Below are positions 54,401 to 63,739 of a stretch of DNA of 64,000 nucleotides, piece after piece. The translations under genes were made by a program, and so were the position numbers. Positions within the stretch are counted from its first letter, which is position 1. Each line of letters begins with the position of its first letter. Under the pieces are notes generated by a model. That model saw only the letters and a list, made by a program, of their open reading frames with translations. It had not been told where the DNA came from and ran no database searches. Source of the DNA: Dyadobacter sp. SG02. GTDB lineage: Bacteria > Bacteroidota > Bacteroidia > Cytophagales > Spirosomataceae. The DNA lies in contig NZ_FNYL01000001.1 of NCBI RefSeq assembly GCF_900109045.1, forward strand, positions 445,386 to 509,385, written 5' to 3'.

Positions 54401-55084
54401 TTACTCGCTTACCGTAATCCCACCATTCTCGCATTTGATCACGCGGGCAGGGAAGCGTTTCAGGAAGTCGTGGTTGTGGGTGGCCATTAATATCGCGGTT
54501 CCTGCATTATTAATAGTACGGAAAACCTGCATAATCTGGTCGCCTACTTCCGGGTCGAGGTTACCGGTAGGCTCATCGGCAATCAGGATTTGTGGTTCGT
54601 TGAGCATTGCGCGGGCTATTACCACGCGCTGCTGCTCGCCACCGGAAAGCTGGTGCGGCATTCTTTTCTGGGCGGTACCCAGGCCTACCTGCATGAGTAC
54701 CTCGGCAATGCGTTTGGAGATTTTCCCCTGGTTTTCCCAGCCCGTCGCCCGTAACACGAACGCGAGGTTGTCTTCCACGGAACGGTCGGATAGCAACTGA
54801 AAGTCCTGGAAAACAATGCCTATTCTGCGGCGAAGGAACGGGATATCGGCCCTTTTAATATTGTGCAGCTCGTAACCGGCCACTTTGGCAGAACCGGTAT
54901 GCAGCCATAAATCGGCGTATAGTGTTTTCAAAAGCGAGCTCTTACCACTACCGGTACGACCGATAAGGTAAACGAATTCTCCTTTATTGATCTCAAAATG
55001 AACGTCGTTCAAGACGGGCCTCTCACCCTGATAAATATCTGCCCTTTCCAGTCTGATTATTGGCTCCGTCGAATCGGTGGTCAT
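54401..55084 (-). CDS. ftsE: cell division ABC transporter ATP-binding protein FtsE
   Basis: A 227-residue ATPase from the ATG at 55084 ([19 protein letters not shown]). Walker A GRTGSGKS at 42-49, signature LSGGEQQR, Walker [13 protein letters not shown] and the H-loop ATHNHDFL are complete. Together with FtsX it links the divisome to peptidoglycan hydrolases. In sequence it is of the FtsE/LolD class; ftsX is not adjacent. Length is right for FtsE. An upstream repeat pair (55151-55218) fills part of the gap to the aldolase gene. Confidence 0.92.
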   Translation of the reverse strand: MTTDSTEPIIRLERADIYQGERPVLNDVHFEINKGEFVYLIGRTGSGKSSLLKTLYADLWLHTGSAKVAGYELHNIKRADIPFLRRRIGIVFQDFQLLSDRSVEDNLAFVLRATGWENQGKISKRIAEVLMQVGLGTAQKRMPHQLSGGEQQRVVIARAMLNEPQILIADEPTGNLDPEVGDQIMQVFRTINNAGTAILMATHNHDFLKRFPARVIKCENGGITVSE

Positions 55085-55150
55085 AATTGTGCTAAAAATA
55101 ATGATTGGGTTGAGCAGAAAACGCTCGAATGTGGATAGTGTGGGTAGTAT

Positions 55151-55218
55151 TGTCATCCTGAGCGAAGTCGAAGGAGCTGCGACATCGCATTTGCACTTCG
55201 ACTTCGCTCAATGTGACA
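55151..55218. repeat. 68-bp inverted-repeat element
   Basis: TGTCATCCTGAGCGAAGTCGAAG (55151-55173, 23 bases) is nearly reverse-complemented at 55196-55218 as CTTCGACTTCGCTCAATGTGACA, with mismatches only at the ends. A 22-base spacer lies between. This type of REP-like hairpin is common between genes; it could act as terminator or be a remnant of a non-autonomous element. Confidence 0.65.
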
Positions 55219-55224
55219 AACTGA

Positions 55225-55881
55225 TTAAGAATTTCCTTTTTTGTAGTCAGAAAGGAATTTCTCCAAACCGATATCGGTCAACGGGTGTTTCAGCAATGCT
55301 TCGATCGCGCTCAATGGGCCGGTCATTACGTCGGCACCAACTTCTGCGCATTGGATAATGTGCATTGGGTGACGAACCGACGCCGCCAATACCTGCGTAT
55401 CGAAACCGTAGTTTCTGTAAATAGTCAGGATCTGCTCGATCAATGCGATACCGTCGGTTGAGATATCGTCAAGGCGACCTACGAACGGAGAAACGTAAGT
55501 AGCACCCGCTTTCGCAGCTACCAGCGCTTGTCCTGGTGAGAAGATCAGCGTACAGTTGGTGCGGACACCTTTGCTCGAGAAATATTTAAGGGCTTTGATA
55601 CCTTCTTTGATCATCGGGATTTTCACCACGATTTTCTCGTCGATCTCTACCAGCTCTTCGCCTTCACGAATCATTCCTTCCAAATCAACCGAGATTACTT
55701 CCGCACTTACATCACCATCCACGATGTCGCAGATAGCTTTGTAGTGACGCATTATATTATCCTTACCCGTAATTCCTTCTTTCGCCATCAAAGATGGGTT
55801 GGTGGTAACACCGTCTAATACACCAAGCGCCTGCGCTTCCCGAATTTCATTCAGGTTCGCAGTATCAATGAAAAATTTCAT
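55225..55881 (-). CDS. fsa: transaldolase / fructose-6-phosphate aldolase family protein
   Basis: A 218-residue TIM-barrel aldolase. The [13 protein letters not shown] start, [14 protein letters not shown] (23-36) and the Schiff-base lysine at residue 87 in VVKIPM are diagnostic for the short transaldolase/FSA subfamily. ASVRHPMHI follows. The reaction is either transaldolase of the pentose phosphate pathway or aldol cleavage of fructose-6-phosphate; subfamily members of this length do both in different species. Cytoplasmic, full length. Confidence 0.93.
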   Translation of the reverse strand: MKFFIDTANLNEIREAQALGVLDGVTTNPSLMAKEGITGKDNIMRHYKAICDIVDGDVSAEVISVDLEGMIREGEELVEIDEKIVVKIPMIKEGIKALKYFSSKGVRTNCTLIFSPGQALVAAKAGATYVSPFVGRLDDISTDGIALIEQILTIYRNYGFDTQVLAASVRHPMHIIQCAEVGADVMTGPLSAIEALLKHPLTDIGLEKFLSDYKKGNS

Positions 55882-56133
55882 ATTGAAAATTTATTGGTTA
55901 GAATATTCCACAAAAGTAGGAAACCCTGAACAAAAGCAAAAAGAAAGAAAGGGGGAATGCAAGGGGGAGAGAAATAAAAAAAGGCAAACCGAGAATCTCA
56001 CCGCATCGACCATCTACCCTTGCTTCCGTCAGGACCTGGGGGATTCGAAAGGAGCTGGTAGTTCCGATTTGCCGGGTGCAAAGATAAGGACATTTTATTC
56101 ACAAAAAGAAAACATTCGTGTAACGTTTCGCCT

Positions 56134-56141
56134 TACTTTTG
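56134..56141 (+). promoter_or_regulatory. candidate -7 element of the TPR gene
   Basis: TACTTTTG matches TANNTTTG exactly and lies 26 bases before the ATG at 56168. The intergenic stretch 55882-56167 (286 bases) contains nothing else recognisable. Confidence 0.4.
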
Positions 56142-56167
56142 TGCGAATCAACTAGAAATGAACCAGT

Positions 56168-56869
56168 ATGCCTCGATTATTTTTTTTATTTTTTCTGATT
56201 TTTCTTTACTCCTGCTCCCAATCTTCCGACGCATTCCTTCAAAAAGGTAAAGAGCTCATGCAACAGGGCAAGACCCGCGAAGCCATTGAATTCATCAACA
56301 AAGCGATCGAAAAAAATACCTCCAGTGCAGACGCATTCAACCTCCGCGGCGTAGCGTACTACGAGCTGAAAGAGAACGACAATGCACTATTGGATTTTGC
56401 CCAGGCGATCAAACTCCAACCTGCCTCTTACCGCCCCTATTTCAACCGCGCATTGCTTTATACGGACGAAAACAAGCTGGATTCCGCATTTGCCGACTAT
56501 AACAAGTCAGCCGAGCTTGCACCCGATACCGCGGATGTCTTCCTGAACCGCGGCCAGTTGCTCGTGCTGATGGACAAGACGCCCGACGCCATCAAGGACT
56601 TCGAAAAAGCCACCCAGTTGGATGCTAACAACAAGCAAGCCTGGTACAATCTCGGCAACACCTATTACCGGGCCCAGGATTTCAAAAAAGCAACATTGGC
56701 ATTCCGTCAAACGGTGAAACTCGACGGGCAATATGGAAAAGCATTTTACGGGCTTGGGCTCGCGCAATACAATGACGGTGAAAAAGACCTCGGATGCACC
56801 AGCCTCAAACAGGCTCTGAACCTGGGATATAGCGATGCAGCTAACGCATTAGCGCAATTTTGTCAGTAA
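56168..56869 (+). CDS. tetratricopeptide repeat lipoprotein
   Basis: A 233-residue protein with a lipoprotein signal (MPRLFFLFFLIFLYSC, lipidated Cys16). It is then filled by about six TPR units of 34 residues (EAIEFINKAIEKNTSSADAFNLRG, ALLDFAQAIKLQPASYRPYFNRA, etc.). TPR arrays bind partner proteins; the anchor puts it in the periplasm or on the outer membrane. No specific partner can be named. Confidence 0.9.
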   Translation: MPRLFFLFFLIFLYSCSQSSDAFLQKGKELMQQGKTREAIEFINKAIEKNTSSADAFNLRGVAYYELKENDNALLDFAQAIKLQPASYRPYFNRALLYTDENKLDSAFADYNKSAELAPDTADVFLNRGQLLVLMDKTPDAIKDFEKATQLDANNKQAWYNLGNTYYRAQDFKKATLAFRQTVKLDGQYGKAFYGLGLAQYNDGEKDLGCTSLKQALNLGYSDAANALAQFCQ

Positions 56870-56966
56870 AAGATGTGTTAAAAGGGTATCACCGACGGTT
56901 AACAACTGCGTGGTAACAGCTTTTTAACATAATCTTTCATTATTGTATTTCTTAACCCGCTTTATC

Positions 56967-57296
56967 ATGAAACTTTTAAAGATATTTTTCGGGATACTTT
57001 TCGTGATCTTCGCCTACCTGCAACTGAACGACCCCGATTCGGGCGTTTGGATTGCCATTTACAGCTTCGCTGCCCTGGGTTGCTTCATGAGCATCCGGGA
57101 GCTTTGGCCGCCGTGGGTGTTTTATGTGCTGGCCGCAGGCTATCTGGTGGGAGCTATCTTGCAATGGCCTCCTGAATTTGAAGGCATTTTCTTCGGAGAA
57201 ACTGCTATGCGCAGCCTTAATATCGAGTTGGCGCGCGAGTCGCTCGGATTGGGCATTTGCGCGATAGTAATGGCCGTGCTCGGCAAATGGGGTTGA
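56967..57296 (+). CDS. TMEM220-like transmembrane protein
   Basis: A 109-residue protein from the ATG at 56967 (MKLLKIFFGILFVIFAYLQL). It has four hydrophobic segments. The AYLQLNDPDSGVW motif is the hallmark of the TMEM220 family, which occurs in animals and bacteria without a known role. It is convergent with birA: the stops touch. Confidence 0.88.
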   Translation: MKLLKIFFGILFVIFAYLQLNDPDSGVWIAIYSFAALGCFMSIRELWPPWVFYVLAAGYLVGAILQWPPEFEGIFFGETAMRSLNIELARESLGLGICAIVMAVLGKWG

Positions 57297-58064
57297 TTAT
57301 TCTTTGACCCATTCAATTTCTTTCAGGCCGAATTCCAATTCTTCCGGCTCGGTAGCCAGTTTGACACGCAATTTTCCAAGCTTCGTCACATGGGTCACCG
57401 AGCCGTTTGTTATATTTCCTTTGTGCAAAAATTTCACATCCTGCTGATACCCATACAAATAACTGAGATACTCACTGCGAATTGCGTCATTCTGCGCACC
57501 GGAGCGCAGCCTGATATAATACACATCCAGAAATTTCAGCAGTTTGTGAAACTCTTCCGCCAGTGAGAATGTGCGCCCTGTTTCACGTCCAAGCGAGGTA
57601 GCGTGGTTATTTTGGAATACCGACTGATTGATATTCACACCAATACCGACGATCGAAGTTGCGTAACGGCTTCCCTGCAACGAATTCTCGATCAGCACCC
57701 CTACGGCTTTACGATTGTTCATATAAATATCGTTCGGCCATTTCACTTTTGTATCGGGCACGTAGCTGCCCAGGTATGCGCGTGTAGCGAGGGCGGTCAC
57801 CTGACTGATCAGAAATTGCTCCTGAATGGGTAGAAAACCTGGCGTCAGCACGACCGAAAATGTCAGATTTTCACCCGCATTGGCATTCCAGGCCGTTCCG
57901 CGCTGGCCTCTTCCTTTTACCTGATTATCGGTAATGACAACCGTTCCTTCCTCAAAGAGCCCCGCATGTACTATTTCAGCCGCTATGTCGTTCGTGGAAT
58001 GACAAGTTGGCAGATATATTACTTTTTTACCAATTATTAGCGTGTCCTGTGTAGAGTTGTACAA
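57297..58064 (-). CDS. birA: biotin-[acetyl-CoA carboxylase] ligase
   Basis: A 255-residue monofunctional ligase. It has no N-terminal winged helix, so it is not a repressor. STN (23-25), GRGQRG (51-56) and KWPNDI (108-113) form the biotinyl-AMP site; GIGVNIN follows. The C-terminal SH3-like cap is present. It attaches biotin to the carboxyl carrier protein. The first codon is TTG (58064); no ATG lies in a better place. Divergent from rsfS, 45 bases apart. Confidence 0.93.
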   Translation of the reverse strand: MYNSTQDTLIIGKKVIYLPTCHSTNDIAAEIVHAGLFEEGTVVITDNQVKGRGQRGTAWNANAGENLTFSVVLTPGFLPIQEQFLISQVTALATRAYLGSYVPDTKVKWPNDIYMNNRKAVGVLIENSLQGSRYATSIVGIGVNINQSVFQNNHATSLGRETGRTFSLAEEFHKLLKFLDVYYIRLRSGAQNDAIRSEYLSYLYGYQQDVKFLHKGNITNGSVTHVTKLGKLRVKLATEPEELEFGLKEIEWVKE

Positions 58065-58109
58065 TTTTTTTGTTTTACTTTAGGGTTTTAGAAAAGGAAA
58101 CAATCACGC

Positions 58110-58493
58110 ATGAAAGAACGCAAAAATAAAGAACTATCCTCAAAAGATCTCACCGAACTAGTGGTGAAGGGCATGACAGAAAAGAAGGGTTTGGACATTG
58201 CCATATTAGACCTCAGAAAAGTAAAAAATTCAATAACCGACTTTTTCGTGATTTGCTCGGGAAATTCCGACACGCAAATAGATGCGTTGGCCAACTCGAT
58301 TGAAGACGAAGTGTACAAAATATCCAAAACAGAGCCCTGGCAAAAAGAAGGAAAGGCGAATGGGGAATGGATTTTGATTGACTATGTCGACGTGGTCGCA
58401 CATATTTTCAACAAAGAACGCCGCAAACACTACGATCTGGAAGAACTTTGGGGAGATGCAGAGGTAACATACCTGGAAGACTCCATGGTATGA
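58110..58493 (+). CDS. rsfS: ribosome silencing factor RsfS
   Basis: A 127-residue protein of the RsfS/Iojap family. KKGLDIAILDLRKVKNSITDFFVICSGNSDTQIDAL is the central signature; WILIDYVDVVAHIFNKERRKHYDLEELW closes the domain. It binds uL14 and blocks subunit joining during starvation. It lies 71 bases upstream of ftsH and is probably cotranscribed with it. Confidence 0.95.
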   Translation: MKERKNKELSSKDLTELVVKGMTEKKGLDIAILDLRKVKNSITDFFVICSGNSDTQIDALANSIEDEVYKISKTEPWQKEGKANGEWILIDYVDVVAHIFNKERRKHYDLEELWGDAEVTYLEDSMV

Positions 58494-58564
58494 AGGCCCG
58501 CGGGCGAACATTAGCTCCGCCGGGATTGTTGTTTATTATATTTCCTCTTAATTAAAACGAACGA

Positions 58565-60622
58565 ATGTCTGAAAACGATAACAAAAGGGGGCCACTCAAC
58601 CCTAAAAGTCCTCAGAAGGGATATCAAGGTTGGATAATAGCCGCTCTGATCGCTACTATACTCGGAATCACGTACCTTAACCGCACATCGACAATCCGCG
58701 AAACCACTCAGAAGCGTTTTGAGAAGATGATGGCCGATAAGGAAGTGGAGCGCGTAACCATTGTGAATGACAAATCGGTGGAAGTTACGCTCAAACCCGA
58801 AGCGCTCAAACTCGACAAATACAGGGTTGTTGCAAAGGAAAATAACTATTTCGGCGGAGAAAGTGCTTCTCATTACCAATTTCAGGTAACATCTGCGGAG
58901 ACCTTCAAGAAGGATTTCGATAAAATGCAGGAAGGTGTTCCCGACGACGATAAGGTACCTTTTGTAGTAGATACCCGCAACGACTGGACCAGTTTCCTCG
59001 GAACCTGGGGCTTTTTCATTGTGATGATCCTGGTGATGTACTTCATCCTCGGCAGGATGTCGGGCGGTGTAGGTCCGGGTGGCCAGATCTTCAATATCGG
59101 CCGCTCCCGTGCGACGCTTTTCGATGCGGAGAATAAGGTTAAAATTACATTCAACGACGTAGCCGGTCTCGACGAAGCGAAAGAAGAGATCAAAGAGATC
59201 GTAGAATACCTCCAAAGCCCTGACAAATTCAAGAAACTGGGTGCCAAAATCCCCAAAGGGGCATTGCTCGTAGGCCCTCCGGGAACGGGTAAGACCTTGC
59301 TCGCGAAAGCGGTGGCAGGTGAAGCAGGCGTACCGTTCTTCTCCCTTTCAGGTTCCGATTTCGTGGAAATGTTCGTGGGTGTGGGCGCGGCGCGTGTGCG
59401 TGACTTGTTTAAGCAAGCGAAAGAAAAAGCACCTTGTATTATCTTTATCGATGAGATCGACGCCGTGGGCCGTTCACGTGGCCGTGGCGCAATGCCTGGT
59501 TCCAACGACGAACGTGAAAACACATTGAACTCCCTGCTCGTGGAAATGGATGGTTTCGCAACCGACTCCGGTATCATCATCGTAGCAGCTACCAACCGCC
59601 CTGACGTTCTCGACCCTGCATTGCTCCGTCCGGGACGTTTCGACCGCCAGATTTCCGTTGATAAGCCTGACGTAATTGGTCGTGAGGCGATTTTCAAAGT
59701 GCATTTGAAGCCATTGAAACTGGCTACCGACGTTAATATTCAGAAACTTTCGTCCCAGACTCCTGGCTTTGCCGGTGCTGAAATCGCGAACGTTTGTAAC
59801 GAAGCAGCATTGATCGCCGCCCGTCGCAACCGTGAGGAAGTAACGATGCAGGATTTCCAGGATGCAATGGACCGCGTGATTGGTGGTTTGGAAAAGAAAA
59901 ACAAACTGATTTCACCGGAAGAAAAGCAGATCGTAGCTTACCACGAAGCAGGTCACGCGGTGGCAGGCTGGTTCCTCGAACACGCCGATCCTTTGGTGAA
60001 AGTGTCGATCGTACCGCGTGGTGTGGCGGCATTGGGTTACGCACAATATCTCCCGCGTGAGCAGTATCTGTACCGTACCGAGCAGCTGTTCGATGAAATG
60101 TGTATGACATTGGGCGGCCGTGCTGCGGAAGATGTAGTGTTCGGCAAGATCTCTACCGGCGCGTTGAGCGACCTCGAAAGGGTAACCAAAGTGGCATACA
60201 GTATGGTAACCATGTACGGTATGAACGAACGCATCGGTAACATTTCATTCTACGATTCGAAACAGACCGATTACGCATTCACCAAACCTTACTCGGAATC
60301 GACTTCCCAAGCGATTGACGAAGAAGTAAGGAAACTGGTTGATCAGGCGTATCAATTCGTAAAAGGCCTCCTGGTTGAAAAACGTGATGCATTGGAAGTA
60401 CTGGCAAAAGAGCTTCTTGAAAAAGAAATCCTCTTCCAGGCCGACCTCGAAAAGCTGATCGGTAAACGTCCTTACGAGAAGGAAACGAGCTACCAGGCTT
60501 ATATCAACCGTCGTTCAAACGAAGAAGCTGCCATCCACGAAGAGGTGGTGAAACAGACGCTCGAAAAAGAACGCAAAGAAGAAGAGATGGCGGAAGCCGA
60601 AAAAAGCGCCGATACAGAATAG
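58565..60622 (+). CDS. ftsH: ATP-dependent zinc metalloprotease FtsH
   Basis: A 685-residue inner-membrane protease. Membrane helices at about 23-38 and 146-163 flank a small periplasmic domain. The AAA module has Walker A GPPGTGKT (237-244), Walker [10 protein letters not shown] and the second-region-of-homology pattern [18 protein letters not shown]. The zinc site HEAGH is at 460-464. It degrades misfolded membrane proteins and short-lived regulators. The C terminus is Glu-rich. It is full length and ends before a terminator. Confidence 0.96.
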   Translation: MSENDNKRGPLNPKSPQKGYQGWIIAALIATILGITYLNRTSTIRETTQKRFEKMMADKEVERVTIVNDKSVEVTLKPEALKLDKYRVVAKENNYFGGESASHYQFQVTSAETFKKDFDKMQEGVPDDDKVPFVVDTRNDWTSFLGTWGFFIVMILVMYFILGRMSGGVGPGGQIFNIGRSRATLFDAENKVKITFNDVAGLDEAKEEIKEIVEYLQSPDKFKKLGAKIPKGALLVGPPGTGKTLLAKAVAGEAGVPFFSLSGSDFVEMFVGVGAARVRDLFKQAKEKAPCIIFIDEIDAVGRSRGRGAMPGSNDERENTLNSLLVEMDGFATDSGIIIVAATNRPDVLDPALLRPGRFDRQISVDKPDVIGREAIFKVHLKPLKLATDVNIQKLSSQTPGFAGAEIANVCNEAALIAARRNREEVTMQDFQDAMDRVIGGLEKKNKLISPEEKQIVAYHEAGHAVAGWFLEHADPLVKVSIVPRGVAALGYAQYLPREQYLYRTEQLFDEMCMTLGGRAAEDVVFGKISTGALSDLERVTKVAYSMVTMYGMNERIGNISFYDSKQTDYAFTKPYSESTSQAIDEEVRKLVDQAYQFVKGLLVEKRDALEVLAKELLEKEILFQADLEKLIGKRPYEKETSYQAYINRRSNEEAAIHEEVVKQTLEKERKEEEMAEAEKSADTE

Positions 60623-60647
60623 GCACTTTTGAACGAATAAAAATCTG

Positions 60648-60684
60648 ATAGCCGGACAATTCAACCTGTCCGGCTATTATTTTT
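60648..60684 (+). terminator. terminator of ftsH
   Basis: An 11-bp perfect stem (60648-60658 with 60667-60677) with an 8-base loop, followed by a T-rich run. It lies 25 bases after the ftsH stop. Confidence 0.85.
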
Positions 60685-60726
60685 ACAGCATATAGTAAAT
60701 CGTTTGACCCTAAACCATCAAAGCAT

Positions 60727-61674
60727 ATGCCTTTTGAAATCTTCAAACAGCAGTTCGGCGACCTTACCGAATATGTGATACATGAAACAACTACTGAAAA
60801 CCGCTGCGTAGTGATCCCGGAGCTGGGCGGCATTGTCCGGCAGCTTTCCCTGCGCAAGGGCCTGACGCTCTTTTCCGTCCTGAAAACACCTCCTACCCCT
60901 TCTGCATTGGTAGCTGATACGAAAAGTGCCAGCGAACTGCTGTTCCCGTTCGCGAGCCGTATTCCGGAAGGTAAATACAAATTTCTGGGCAAAGAATATC
61001 AGCTGCGTAAAAACGAGGACGGCGGACAGAACGCCATTCACGGGCTGGTGCGCAAAAACCATTTCCATCTCGACGAACAGGTCATTCACGAGGATAATGC
61101 GTCCATTCAACTGTCCTATACCATCGACAATGCGGAAGGTTATCCATTCCAGGTGCATTTCTCGGTTCGCTACACCTTGCATTCGGATGGCCGTTTCGAA
61201 CTGAAATATGAGGCTAAAAACAATGGGCAATCACCTTGCCCTGCCATGTTTGGCTGGCATCCCTACTGGATGCTTGGTAACGAAGATGTGGAGGCCTGGA
61301 AGATCAATATCCCGTCCAAACGCCTGGTTACCTTCAATGAAAATCTGATCCCGATCGGCACCGAGCCGTTCGATATGGCGATGCCTGCATTGCTGCACCG
61401 GAAGGAATTCGATAATGCGTTTATTGTAGAGAACGCCGGCGGAACCGCGGTTACAGAACTTATTTCGAAAAATCAGAATGTTACCCTGCGCATCGAGCAG
61501 GAAACCGGGGAAGGGAAGTTCAACTACCTCGTCATATATACGCCGCCTGCGCGCGATTGCGTCGCTATCGAGGCGTTGACGGCCAATGTGGACGCGTTCA
61601 ATACCGGCGAGGGCTTAAATATCCTCGCGCCCGGCCACAGCATTGACGGCACTATTCTTGTGTCCTTGATTTAG
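60727..61674 (+). CDS. aldose 1-epimerase family protein
   Basis: A 315-residue protein with the galactose-mutarotase beta-sandwich. FPFASRIPEGKYKFLGKEYQL, NAIHGLVR (catalytic His), and MFGWHPYWML with later EALTANVDAFN are the family motifs. It interconverts alpha and beta anomers of a hexose or a related sugar. It is cytoplasmic, with no signal peptide. Its last 23 bases overlap the convergent nucleotidyltransferase gene. Confidence 0.92.
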   Translation: MPFEIFKQQFGDLTEYVIHETTTENRCVVIPELGGIVRQLSLRKGLTLFSVLKTPPTPSALVADTKSASELLFPFASRIPEGKYKFLGKEYQLRKNEDGGQNAIHGLVRKNHFHLDEQVIHEDNASIQLSYTIDNAEGYPFQVHFSVRYTLHSDGRFELKYEAKNNGQSPCPAMFGWHPYWMLGNEDVEAWKINIPSKRLVTFNENLIPIGTEPFDMAMPALLHRKEFDNAFIVENAGGTAVTELISKNQNVTLRIEQETGEGKFNYLVIYTPPARDCVAIEALTANVDAFNTGEGLNILAPGHSIDGTILVSLI

Positions 61675-62767
61675 CCAACCGCCGCTTGTACCTGAACTTA
61701 CTCCATATCAGCTGAAATTCAGTAAAGTATTGGAAGTGGCTCACAACCAGGCGGGTCCGGTGCTTGATACCGTCGTGTATCGACAGTCCATGCTTGAAAT
61801 ACGGCCAGGTGGAGTTGGAAGGATCTTTTTTTCTTACTTCCCAATTCTGGAGATAAGAGCCGGAAAGAGAGTTGGTCTCGAACAGAGGCCACTCTTTTTT
61901 CCATTCCATGCCCAATGCACGAAGTAACCCGGTACTTTGGGCAAGCAATGTAAATATGCCTTTTTGCTTTGCGATTTCTGTCACCTTATCCCAGTCGGTG
62001 ACGCTCCCAAACTTTCGCATATATGCGGCAAAATCCGCCACATATTTCAGTTTGCTCCACTCTTCCTTTCCGCCATGATGCACCAACAGCATTAATACCT
62101 GATATTCCCGCTGAAATGCATGAATGCTGGACCCCAGAAAGGTAAAATCTTCCTTATACTTTTCCCATTCACGGGAAGGAAACTCAAACAGGAGGCGGGG
62201 ATAAGCAATGCGCCAGTGCGCTTCAAGAACCCACTGCATCGGCTTATCAGGAGGGCTCATCATAGGAATATGATAATCTGTCCTGAAAAAACTCTCACGG
62301 GTTTTCGGGTTACCAAGCAGGTAACGCCGGTATTCATCCGCCACGTAGCCCCGTTCGGCCGTTAGCAGCTCATATGCTTTTGAAAACGAGCCTTCCGGAA
62401 TCAGAATATCGATATCTCCAAACTCTCTCTGGCTAATGTTTCCGTAAAGCCAGTCCGCCCAAAGGCTTCCTTTGTATGCGTATGTGTCGATGCCATGGGA
62501 TTTCAGGAGATTTGAAATATCTGCCAGTTCCCGCGCCGCTATCATATTCTCGAATGCAATTTGCTGGCAATCTTTACGAAGCATAGCCTGAAATTCGGGC
62601 ATTATTCCCCTCTCGTTCAGGTAGGAAAGCAATTGCGGGCGGACCTGGTGGTATTCGGCTAACTTATAAAGTTCGTCGACATCGACCGGCCCGATATCGC
62701 GGTCGTCCTGTGAACCGAGACATGCGTCCAGAATCAGTAAAAGTTCCGCGGAAGTTGTTTTAGCCAT
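61652..62767 (-). CDS. nucleotidyltransferase-family protein of the lasso-type cluster
   Basis: A 371-residue protein of the uncharacterised NTP_transf_5 family. The nucleotidyltransferase core shows the YAYKGSLWADWLYG block (96-109, Lys99 and Gly100) and the catalytic GDID at 117-120, with LIP after it. The later HHGGKEEWSKLKYVADFAAYM helix region follows. In RiPP loci of the paeninodin type such a gene accompanies an HPr-kinase-like gene; there the kinase modifies the peptide C terminus, and this enzyme is thought to act on the product or on the pathway. It lies 18 bases after the kinase gene on the same transcript. The target is inferred. Confidence 0.88.
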   Translation of the reverse strand: MAKTTSAELLLILDACLGSQDDRDIGPVDVDELYKLAEYHQVRPQLLSYLNERGIMPEFQAMLRKDCQQIAFENMIAARELADISNLLKSHGIDTYAYKGSLWADWLYGNISQREFGDIDILIPEGSFSKAYELLTAERGYVADEYRRYLLGNPKTRESFFRTDYHIPMMSPPDKPMQWVLEAHWRIAYPRLLFEFPSREWEKYKEDFTFLGSSIHAFQREYQVLMLLVHHGGKEEWSKLKYVADFAAYMRKFGSVTDWDKVTEIAKQKGIFTLLAQSTGLLRALGMEWKKEWPLFETNSLSGSYLQNWEVRKKDPSNSTWPYFKHGLSIHDGIKHRTRLVVSHFQYFTEFQLIWSKFRYKRRLAKSRTQE

Positions 62768-62785
62768 TGGTCTCTGATCTCTTTA

Positions 62786-63724
62786 TCAAACACTGTCCTT
62801 CACTACATCCTGTTCCGCGATTAATTGCTCACGAACGCTCGTCGCCACCCATTTTTCCAAATTATCAAACCCCTCCGGCCGCCTTTTTCGGAACAGTTCA
62901 GCCGACCTGGCACATTGAAGACTTTGGAAAAAGTGTCTTTTAAGATTATCACCAGTCATAAGCTCGGTCGCCAATGGAAAATTGCGCAGCATTTCGCCTG
63001 GTACTTCGGCCACATTCATGGGTTGAATTGCCGGTTTGTTCCTCGCTTTATGCAGAAAAAACACCTTTTTTAATGGAACTGCCCGTGCCGAAAACTGCTC
63101 CCGGGGTTGGTAAGAAAACTTGTTTACGCCCTCGCTGACCGGTTCAAGTTCTGATTTGTTATAATGCAGACCGGTAACGGTATTTTCCCAGATTTTGAGC
63201 TGAGGATACGCCGGAATAATCACCGGATTCCCGGGTTCGTTGAAGGTGATGGCGGTGAGATCGTCGCTTAGTAACCTGCAACCCGCCTTGATAAATGCCG
63301 CCGCCGTCGTCGATTTTCCGGCCCCGGGCACGCCCATGAAGCACCAGGCCTCGTCGCCTACGGCCACCGAGCTGGCATGAAGCAGAAAATGTCCTCTTTG
63401 AAATAAAAGGAGGCCTAATGCCTCACTGACGGTAAACAGGCTGATAATATTGCCGTCCGATGTCGCGGGAGAAACCAGCAACTCACTACCGGCGGTAGCC
63501 CGGAAAGACGCCACGCCGGCCCAATCCAGATACAGCGCATGCTCGTCCTGCCCGAAAAATGCCTGAATCCCGCGACGGTAAATGGTCGTCGGGCGCATTG
63601 CGGGGAGATTTATAGCTCCTTGTCGGATGTAAACATCGGCTGTGAAATGCGGGTCGCCTTCGGCCAGTTCGGGCAGGGAAATTTCTGAATGAATAGAAAG
63701 CCCGAAGGCTGTGTAATGATGCAT
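62786..63724 (-). CDS. HPr-kinase-like serine kinase of the lasso-type cluster
   Basis: A 312-residue protein. The C-terminal half is an HprK-type P-loop kinase: GHFLLHASSVAV (111-122), Walker A GVPGAGKST (131-139) and Asp154/Asp155 in LLSDDL. The N-terminal 100 residues replace the usual HprK regulatory domain. No HPr gene is nearby. Homologues in lasso-peptide clusters (for example paeninodin) phosphorylate the C-terminal serine of the precursor. The gene is second in the minus-strand set: 15 bases after the B2-like gene and 18 bases before the nucleotidyltransferase gene. Confidence 0.88.
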   Translation of the reverse strand: MHHYTAFGLSIHSEISLPELAEGDPHFTADVYIRQGAINLPAMRPTTIYRRGIQAFFGQDEHALYLDWAGVASFRATAGSELLVSPATSDGNIISLFTVSEALGLLLFQRGHFLLHASSVAVGDEAWCFMGVPGAGKSTTAAAFIKAGCRLLSDDLTAITFNEPGNPVIIPAYPQLKIWENTVTGLHYNKSELEPVSEGVNKFSYQPREQFSARAVPLKKVFFLHKARNKPAIQPMNVAEVPGEMLRNFPLATELMTGDNLKRHFFQSLQCARSAELFRKRRPEGFDNLEKWVATSVREQLIAEQDVVKDSV

Positions 63725-63739
63725 GTGTGTAAAATTAAA

